From the IMG/VR virus record IMGVR_UViG_3300028364_000164, positions 1-21,875 of that record: DNA of 21,875 nt. One strand, given 5' to 3'. This document shows, in pieces, positions 19,848 through 21,875 of this stretch (the stretch's first letter is position 1; each line of letters opens with the position of its first letter). The notes beneath the pieces were generated by a model, which worked only from the letters and a program-made list of their open reading frames with translations, did no database searches and had not been told where the DNA came from. A program made the position numbers and the translations under genes. The DNA comes from a virus.

Positions 19848-21327
19848 CTTCTACTCTAGTTTTATAGTTTTTAATATAATTTAAATGGGCTTGACCCCTT
19901 GTTGTTGCAACAAATCTTAAATTTTCTTCCTGAATATAATCTTTAGGGGTTTGAGCCCACTTTGAAGGAATCAGCTCGGGTGAAAGAAAATGTACCTTTT
20001 GTGCTTCCAATCCTTTTGATTTGTGGATCGTCATCAACGTAGCTCCATCAACATCTGAATTAAAAATTTCATTCAATAAATCTGAAACTTCACCCATCAT
20101 ATCTTTCCCTTCACTCATAAAACGAATAATGTTGACCATTTCTTTCAAAGACTGAACTTTTGGGCTTTTTTCTGGAGTGGGATTACCCTTTTTCCGAACT
20201 TCATCTTCTGTTTTTTCAATCATTAAATCCAGTTTACTTAAACCTTCATTGACTTCACTAAATCTGACTTTTTTAACAAGGGCCAGCAATTGAGTTTCAA
20301 TTTCCCTGCCTTTTATTTTAGCTTTTACCCCTTTTGCAAGAAGATCAAAATAAAGAGAAAATAAAGGGGCATTGTTACGGCAAACAACAAAATCACCTTC
20401 TCGTATGCTTTCCCAGCTTTCCTCGCTTACAAGTCCTTCAATTTGTCCCTCAAATGGCTGAATGGATTCTACCCCTACTATCAATTGCGCTTCTCTTACA
20501 ATTGCTTTGGCGCAACGATAACAAACCGACAAAGGAAGTTGAACCGTGTTTTCATTTGCAAGAGAATTGAATGAATCAGCATCGGCACCAGCGAAGGCAT
20601 AAATAGCTTGATTTTCATCTCCTACATAAATGGCCCTTCCTTTTGGTTTTTTGATTTTGGTCACTAAGATTTGCTGGCATTTGTTTAAATCCTGTGCCTC
20701 ATCAATGAAAACAACATCGAATTTTGGCATCTGAACTTCATTGATAGCAGGAAGATAAATCATATCGGTAAAATCAACCAATTTTTTATCATTGAATCTG
20801 ACTTCGTTGTATTCCTTCAAAAGATCATAGGCTCTTCGGGCAATTTCCATTTCATCATTTGACCAAATAATTCCGTAAGCATCAGAAATTTCAGATAAGA
20901 GAGCGTGTTCGTTTTCAACGATATTTAATCGTGCTTTATCCAGAAGATCATTGACAACCCAAATGGCTTTACTCTCATCTTTCGAATTCAATTTGAAATC
21001 GTTTTTAAGAACGTCCCTAATAAATTTGGTTGTTTTGAAAGATGTTATCTCAAACCCATTTCTGGGATTAAACCATTTGTAAAGGGATCTGAAACCCAAT
21101 GAATGCAACGTGCTGCAAGTAATAGTATCAGGAAGTCTTGAAGTCAGTTCTTCCACAATGCTTTTATTGAATGCAAGAAATGCTACATCCAATCCTTTTT
21201 TGATTAACGCACTTGCTTGAACTATACTTGTTGTTTTACCCGATCCTGCTGTGGCTTTGACTAAAATATCATACTTTCCATTTTGCACTTCGTTGAAGAT
21301 GGCAATTTGATGTTTACTTGGTTCCAT
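19840..21327 (-). CDS. UvrD/Rep-like superfamily 1 helicase
   Basis: A 495-residue SF1 helicase with all core motifs: Walker A ATAGSGKT (25-32), motif Ia FLAFNKSIVEEL, motif II FIDEAQD (207-213), motif III GDENQAIYAFAGAD (236-249), motif IV region QLPLSVCYRC, motif V MTIHKSKGLEA and motif VI VATTRGQ near the C-terminus. It should unwind DNA 3' to 5' in replication or recombination. It is shorter than UvrD (about 720), lacking the large 1B/2B insertions, as in many phage helicases. It is followed by the terminase genes, with the small-terminase TTG start overlapping its stop. No promoter was found just upstream, so it is read from genes to the right. Confidence 0.93.
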   Translation of the reverse strand: MEPSKHQIAIFNEVQNGKYDILVKATAGSGKTTSIVQASALIKKGLDVAFLAFNKSIVEELTSRLPDTITCSTLHSLGFRSLYKWFNPRNGFEITSFKTTKFIRDVLKNDFKLNSKDESKAIWVVNDLLDKARLNIVENEHALLSEISDAYGIIWSNDEMEIARRAYDLLKEYNEVRFNDKKLVDFTDMIYLPAINEVQMPKFDVVFIDEAQDLNKCQQILVTKIKKPKGRAIYVGDENQAIYAFAGADADSFNSLANENTVQLPLSVCYRCAKAIVREAQLIVGVESIQPFEGQIEGLVSEESWESIREGDFVVCRNNAPLFSLYFDLLAKGVKAKIKGREIETQLLALVKKVRFSEVNEGLSKLDLMIEKTEDEVRKKGNPTPEKSPKVQSLKEMVNIIRFMSEGKDMMGEVSDLLNEIFNSDVDGATLMTIHKSKGLEAQKVHFLSPELIPSKWAQTPKDYIQEENLRFVATTRGQAHLNYIKNYKTRVEVG

Positions 21328-21348
21328 TTAATTTACGATTTTAGTTAG

Positions 21349-21486
21349 TTACTTACGTTTTTTGCTTTTTTGATTTTTTTTGTTTTTCAAGCAAGTTTCT
21401 TTGTGTTTTTTCTCTCTAATCAATTCTTCTCTTTGTTCGGGATAATCATAGAATTTATTTCCATCATTCATTTTATAGCTTTTCAT
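21349..21486 (-). CDS. Very small basic protein, 45 residues
   Basis: Starts MKSYKMNDGNKFYDYPEQRE and ends in a lysine-rich tail (HKETCLKNKKNQKSKKRK). The ATG follows the stop of the upstream zinc-ribbon gene with a two-base gap (TAATTATG), and the frame ends 21 bp before the helicase gene, so it fits the operon exactly. The basic tail suggests nucleic-acid contact. Not recognised. Confidence 0.55.
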   Translation of the reverse strand: MKSYKMNDGNKFYDYPEQREELIREKKHKETCLKNKKNQKSKKRK

Positions 21487-21488
21487 AA

Positions 21489-21725
21489 TTATTTTAGAGT
21501 TGCGGTTTCAACGATTTTAAGAGTTTGTTTTTGTAGCATTAAATTTTGGTTTCCTTGCACATCTTTAAATGGCAGGAATACTTCACCGCATTTTTCACTT
21601 TCACACTGCATCCATCCTAATCCTATTTCTTCAAGCCTAGCTCCACAAACAAAACAAAAACTGGGGACAATATCACCTATATTTAATGTCTTGTTTAATT
21701 TTTTGTTTTTCTGTTCTTTATCCAT
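21489..21725 (-). CDS. Zinc-ribbon hypothetical protein, 78 residues
   Basis: Two cysteine pairs, FCFVCGARL (C24, C27) and CESEKCGEVF (C41, C46), make a small zinc ribbon. The N-terminal 14 residues are lysine-rich and the C-terminal part is hydrophilic. It is likely a DNA, RNA or protein adaptor; partner unknown. It belongs to the operon that continues into the 45-residue gene and the helicase. Confidence 0.75.
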   Translation of the reverse strand: MDKEQKNKKLNKTLNIGDIVPSFCFVCGARLEEIGLGWMQCESEKCGEVFLPFKDVQGNQNLMLQKQTLKIVETATLK

Positions 21726-21752
21726 TTTTTTTGGTTCTTAAGACCTATTTAG

Positions 21753-21875
21753 TTAGTCTCTTCCTTGCTTTTTCCATTTTTTTTCAAAGTGCTTCTTTTC
21801 TTGTTTCGGAAGAGTGGGGAATATATTTTTTTTGAAGTCCTCATGGCTTCGCTCTTTTCTTTCTTTGTGAATAGT
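21753..21875 (-). CDS. C-terminal part of a basic protein (cut by window edge)
   Basis: A minus-strand frame open to the window end encodes 40 residues and a stop at 21753-21755. The sequence includes HKERKERSHEDFKK, then NIFPTLPKQEKKHFEKKW. It is lysine-rich, probably helical, and reads as natural protein in this frame only. The start lies outside the window. Family not recognised. Confidence 0.5.
   Translation of the reverse strand, partial: TIHKERKERSHEDFKKNIFPTLPKQEKKHFEKKWKKQGRD

Noticed and set aside
21370-21741. Plus-strand open frame of 123 codons
   Set aside because: The product is a Phe/Ser-rich hydrophobic string, the expected antisense of lysine-rich minus-strand genes; the minus strand holds a zinc-ribbon gene and a coupled small gene.
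1-21875. tRNA or rRNA genes
   Set aside because: No cloverleaf with a conserved T-arm and CCA end and no rRNA-like conserved stretches were recognised on either strand.

Overview
The window looks like part of a double-stranded DNA phage or prophage of a Bacteroidetes-type host. It is AT-rich, and every convincing gene is on the minus strand, so transcription runs right to left. Genes are tightly packed with ATGA-type overlaps, and they include terminase subunits, two helicases, a clamp-like protein and three DNA methyltransferases. The promoters fit the Bacteroidetes pattern (TTG, 19 nt, TAnnTTT). No tRNA, rRNA, CRISPR array or recombinase gene was seen.

Right part, read leftward from 21875: a 5'-truncated basic protein, a zinc-ribbon protein, a 45-residue basic protein, a UvrD/Rep-like helicase, a probable small terminase (TTG start), the large terminase, several small proteins, a lipoprotein-like protein, a 641-residue protein of unknown role with an SH3-like start, a second unknown protein, a one-domain sliding-clamp-like protein with its own promoter and terminator, and a probable winged-helix replication-type protein. 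Next come small conserved phage proteins, a secreted protein and a HARP/SNF2 helicase. A module of D12 adenine methyltransferase, two unknown genes, HAD phosphatase and a second D12 methyltransferase follows.

Units on this backbone start from near-identical 45-65 bp repeats: full copies upstream of 9925, 10527, 12890, 16397 and 17554, a diverged one before 5705 and a truncated one at the window start. Read on the minus strand, each is a -33/-7 promoter plus, in most copies, a conserved leader (GAAAGAGTTCAC) about 20 nt before the start codon. This looks like a phage regulon.

Left part (about 34-4015): the most unusual region. It holds seven imperfectly palindromic attC-like sites. Between neighbouring sites lie single small genes, and the two ends of each unit are complementary to each other but differ from unit to unit. 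This is the signature of integron gene cassettes. The cassette genes, read leftward, are an unknown protein, a zinc-ribbon protein ending in an SSB-like acidic tip, two tiny unknown proteins, a DnaJ-type zinc-motif protein, a conserved hypothetical and an N6/N4 DNA methyltransferase. No integrase is present, so it resembles a cluster of attC sites lacking an integrase, lodged in a phage genome. The better-folding attC strand is the coding strand of all the cassette genes, the reverse of the usual arrangement. The left edge of the array coincides with the point where promoter repeat copy 1 breaks off. The stretch from 96 to 5993 also contains no GATC, a tetramer that is frequent in the rest of the window.
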